DNA from: Litoditis marina
Taxonomy: Eukaryota > Nematoda > Chromadorea > Rhabditida > Rhabditidae
Length of the DNA stretch: 64,000 bases
Direction of reading: 5' to 3'
NCBI GenBank assembly: GCA_964036275.1
Contig: OZ038433.1
Location: 33,637,336-33,701,335, forward strand
Shown here: positions 60,250-64,000 of the stretch, piece by piece
How positions within the stretch are numbered: the first letter of the stretch is position 1
Layout: every line of letters starts with the position of its first letter
Program-made: the position numbers and the translations under genes
Notes under the pieces: model-generated
Told to the model about the DNA's origin: nothing
Database searches by the model: none
What the model saw: only the letters and a program-made list of their open reading frames with translations

Positions 60250-60419
60250 GGGACGTCCCATGTGCCGGTACTGTCCAGCGACGTTCAAGGATTACGGTAG
60301 AAATGGAGCAGATTTGCATAAATGATGACAAAATAGGAGACTACTATATGCAAATCTGTTCCGTTTCTACCGTAATTCATGGTACCGTCCCGGGACAGTA
60401 CCGGCACATGGGACGTCCC
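60250..60419. mobile_element. 170-bp foldback element with GGGACGTCCC ends
   Basis: Left GGGACGTCCCATGTGCCGG and right CCGGCACATGGGACGTCCC are perfect inverses. The pairing continues through TACGGTAGAAA and AGATTTGCAT to a loop of about 30 bases. GTT lies on both sides (60247-60249, 60420-60422) and might be a 3-bp TSD, but could be chance. Confidence 0.65.
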
Positions 60420-63030
60420 GTTCCTGTATCTGCAACGCGCTACTGCTGAGTGTTCCGCGTAAGATCTGTGACATTTTCAACAACGTTCACTACTAGAATT
60501 TGAGAAACATGGACAAAAGAAGGAAGCAAATAATGTCAGTATTGTTGATAACAAGCGTTTGCAAGACACTGACAAAGACCAGAAAACAAATGGAGGTCCG
60601 TTGAGGAATATTTAATACGCTAATTGTGAGGGAGGATGTTGACTATAAATATCTGATGAGCTAACGGAAAAAGGCTGAGAAAAGAAGTAAGAAAAGAAGG
60701 AAGGAAAATAAAAAGAAGGAAGGAATTATAGATTGATGCTTTGTTTTGTACGGGAATCAATTATGGAAAACGGAGAGACAAAACATGAGATGATTCGAAT
60801 GGAAAGTGTATAGTCAGTTTCACAGTAACGTGGACGGTTACAGAAATCAATCAAACTTTCTACAGAAAAATGTTTTAATGTAAACGTAGATTTCACTGAA
60901 AATAACTGCAGTTTGTAGAAATAAGTTTCAAAAAGCAAAAAAAGTTTTTCAACTTATTCTCTAAGACACCACGAGCGCGTGAAACCAACCATAGGAAACA
61001 CTCACCCAGTAGCTAGTGAAAGAGTCGTAACTTATATCATTGCAATTTGGAAAAGAGAACAAGATAAGAAAGATTTATAGTCATTGCACGGGCACACTGA
61101 TTGGAAGCTTCATTTGAATGTCACTAGCCGGTCTGGAGAAAGCTGTACAATGTACAACGTTTCCACTGTACCACTCACAGTTTAAACTATGTGAGGGGGG
61201 GGTTATAGTATACCTCGAGAATCTCGCTGTTTAGTTTGTTGTAGATATCTCGATCTACTCCAAAAACCCTGCAAATCTCGTTTTTTTAGTCGGCTGTAGG
61301 TGTGCAGAAATGGAATAAAATGTGTCGTGTTCACTTCTTAGCACCTCGCGCGCATAGCATAATAGCGTAATGGATATGGGTCATGAGAAAGAGAACACGA
61401 ATCTGAAGTGGTCTTATAACTAGTCGAGACGGCCATCAAATTATTAATTGCAGTTACGGGGGAGACAACTCGTAGTAACGTCTCATGGGTTCTGCTGGAA
61501 CTCACCAAAAGAAGCTGGTGTTCGAAATATTGATCTTGATACCGGGAAACACGTGAGAAGTATAAAATTAGACCAAGTTTGATAATAGAAATTAGTCCAC
61601 ACAGTTCAAAGTGACCGTTAAATAGTGAAAATCCGTACTGGCTAGATTTTGAGTAAAATGGGTAGAAGGTGAGTAATGGATAGAAATCTGTGTTCCACGT
61701 ACGGAAGAATACCACCAAACTCGATAAAATCTGGTGAAAACTAGAAACTGATTGTATATGACTGTTTCATGTGGGCGAAACAGCAAATAGTTTGGCAGCC
61801 AGTTTTGGCAGCCAGTTTTGGCGCATTGATTGATTAATTCTATCAGAACACAACTAGGCAAACAAGAATCACTTCGAATCACAAGTCTGACAAAACAGAA
61901 AACTTCAAATAATTTTTCAACAGAACCAAACATCTATAGCTAATCACCATCACCAAACTTAAATGAATATAATCACTTTATTCACCTTCTAGGTTTTCAG
62001 TTGTTTTTGGACAGATTCTCACTAAAAATGTTTGAACAATCAGTTTGAAAATGTGATTTCGGTATAATATACTAGCGGACTACTGATTACAGTTTCAGTT
62101 TGAAAAATATTCACAGTACAGTGAGAAATATAAAATTTCATAATATTTCTTGGTGAAGACTATATATCTCGTGTATGCAGTTCGTGAGAGGGAAGAAAAA
62201 TTGCCTCACGTATTCATGACGGGAAGGTCGTAAAAAGAAACAGCTTGGGCGAGATTATGAATTCAGGTTCTCCAAGCAACACGGCAGTGTAAAGGTGGCA
62301 GTCGTGCAAAACAACGAAGTAAATAACATAACCGGTTCGAGAAACACTATCGATTATTCTAATTCTCTCTTTTTTCTTTCAGATCGCAAAACGATTGAGA
62401 CATGACTGAGAAAACTCTAATATACGTTAGTCTATTGCACAGTCACGCGAAACATGTTAAACACAGCATAACTCAGAAACATGACAGTCAGTACAAGACT
62501 CCTCATTAGAATGAACTTTACGCGACTATTCGATTTACTTCGAGTATACGTCACCTTCCGAGGCTCCTTTGCCAAATTAAAGGTCATACGCCGGGATCAT
62601 ATACGTATTCGAAGACACAGGAAACGAATGTATTTTTTCCACAAATTGAAGAGCTATTTATACTCTACATCTCATTCCCCAGGTAATTTGAGAAAACTCA
62701 AACCAGTCCAAGTGGTGAAAGTGAATAACACAAGGTCCTGAGAGATGTTTCAAAAACAAATTCATCTTAGAACTTGTCACTAATTAGAATCACAATAAGT
62801 GTAATATAAACTCAAGTTTCCGTTCAACATTTTCGCTCTATGTACACAATTAAAGGTTTCTACTAGAAATAGAGAGACAAAAACGAAATCTATCCGGGTC
62901 ACAAATTACACCTCACTAGATAATCTACATATATACCAATGAACAGACAAATAGAAGTAGTTGAGTAATAATATGTGTTTTCGATAGTAATTTGCGTTAG
63001 CTGGGAACTGGGCGATATCGATACAACTGT

Positions 63031-63403
63031 AATTAGTAAAAAGTGGGGGAACCAACAAATGTGTGAGTTGTGTTTGGTTCGACCTCGATATCAGCAAAAA
63101 GTGAACGATACGAATTGCTGTGATACTGTAGCAGAAGTATTCTGCAAAAATAGAACAATACAAATGTTGCACAATGGTTCACGAAGCCCGCATGATATTT
63201 CTGAAATTGCCGAAGGGTATTTCATGTGTGCTTTGACGACATGCGTGCGTTGTGAACCATTGTGCAACATTTGTATTGTTCTATTTTTGCAGAATACTTC
63301 TGCTACAGTATCACAGCAATTCGTATCGTTCACTTTTTGCTGATATCGAGGTCGAACCAAACACAACTCACACATTTGTTGGTTCCCCCACTTTTTACTA
63401 ATT
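63031..63403. repeat. Perfect inverted repeat, 152-bp arms
   Basis: Arms 63031-63182 and 63252-63403 are exact reverse complements in every base checked, separated by 69 bp. The transcript would fold into a long double-stranded hairpin. An open frame (62975-63343) crosses it and is mirrored on the other strand, so it was not called as a gene. Confidence 0.95.
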
Positions 63404-64000
63404 GTCCTTTTTTTGCTAGTTGTACTCCTACAACTTCATATGTTGCCTATTCACAGAAGGAATCTTGTAAACTCATTATATTATTATGGAAATCTCAGTT
63501 TTGTGTGTGCACGAAGCCGAATGCAGACCATAAAATTGCTGATGTTGTAATATAACGCAGGTTACTGGCTCTGTGACTATCAACAACTGAACAAAAACGC
63601 TAAACGTTCCGATTGACATGTACACCGCTTTTAGCGGCGATAAGCGATGGGGATTGGCGCCATTGACAAATCTACAATTAGAGACACCAACTCACTTACA
63701 ATATAGCCATTATTTCCAATACCACATCAAAAACCTTCGTTGAAACTTTTTTTCATTCCTGCGTCAATTGACACACGCGTCTGGCGCCAGAACGAAACTA
63801 AATTTTCTAGGTTTTTGAGCTACCAGTACACACTACATGTGTCAATTACTGATTGGAGCAATATTCAAACTATTCAATTGTCAGTTTCGTGTGTTTTTGT
63901 TTTGGCGCCATTTGGCGTCTGTTCCGAGCCAGACGATAAAATTCGATTTTGAATTTGCGGATCTTTATTTCACATTGGAATATTCAATATCTGTTAACTT

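Larger units (their letters stand above)
59279..64000. other. Region right of the duplication, no recognised gene
   Basis: Starts with the upstream region of Wart copy B (to 60015), then 4 kb of unique sequence. It holds a 170-bp palindrome (60250), a perfect 152-bp inverted repeat (63031) and three TGGCGCC sites (63655-63910). Open frames of 86 codons (62481-62741, +, very basic) and 113-126 codons (61338-61933, -) match no family I know and lack clear splice or start context, so they are not called. Confidence 0.5.

Noticed and set aside
61338..61933. Two overlapping minus-strand frames of 126 and 113 codons, possibly a chemoreceptor remnant
   Set aside because: The hydrophobic stretches are suggestive only; no receptor-family motif could be named and no splice structure links them.
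62481..62741. 86-codon basic open frame
   Set aside because: Basic composition but no known domain, and nothing around it supports a gene.
62975..63375. Open frames on both strands sharing one peptide
   Set aside because: They are mirror images created by the perfect inverted repeat.

Overview
The window is nuclear DNA of a nematode. It holds intron-rich genes with short exons, acceptors close to TTTCAG, and several first coding exons whose acceptor has no coding exon before it, which suggests spliced-leader trans-splicing. The gene content agrees: a supplementary nuclear receptor of the HNF4-derived nematode class and a stand-alone Wart (warthog, hedgehog-related) gene. The species cannot be named from sequence alone. 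Every gene model below was assembled by hand from splice signals, phase and protein similarity recalled from memory; no search was run.

Layout, left to right. Positions 380-5340 (+) hold the 3' part of a p190-like RhoGAP gene whose 5' end lies outside. 6067-13114 (+) is a complete RUN plus coiled-coil plus FYVE gene of the RUFY type. 13519-15318 (+) encodes the complex I subunit NDUFA5. 18192-37343 (+) is a 16-exon nuclear hormone receptor with an 8 kb first intron. 44894-49448 (+), perhaps from 43745, is a choline/ethanolamine kinase. 50563-52765 (-) is a secreted Wart-domain gene. From 46996 to 60015 there is a direct tandem duplication of about 6.5 kb. The second copy repeats the whole Wart gene (57246-59278, -) and only the last six exons of the kinase (53675-55990, +). 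60016-64000 has no recognised gene but contains two large palindromes.

The non-coding space is crowded with small non-autonomous DNA transposons. For several, terminal inverted repeats and target-site duplications (TSDs) can be read directly: three hAT-like groups with 8-bp TSDs (one filled with a TTCGAG minisatellite), one MULE-like group with 9-bp TSDs, and palindromic families about 70-120 bp long. A tRNA-derived SINE with a 7-bp TSD and a 5'-truncated LINE fragment with a 10-bp TSD sit in nuclear receptor introns.

The genes do not form one pathway: Rho GTPase control, endosomal RUN/FYVE traffic, respiratory complex I, a ligand-type transcription factor, phospholipid synthesis and a cuticle/hedgehog-related secreted protein. 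The most unusual item is the duplication. The two Wart copies differ by nine silent changes and one signal-peptide residue, and the orphan kinase exons stay open with intact splice sites. This could mean alternative 3' exons, gene-conversion-maintained paralogues, or two haplotypes assembled in tandem.
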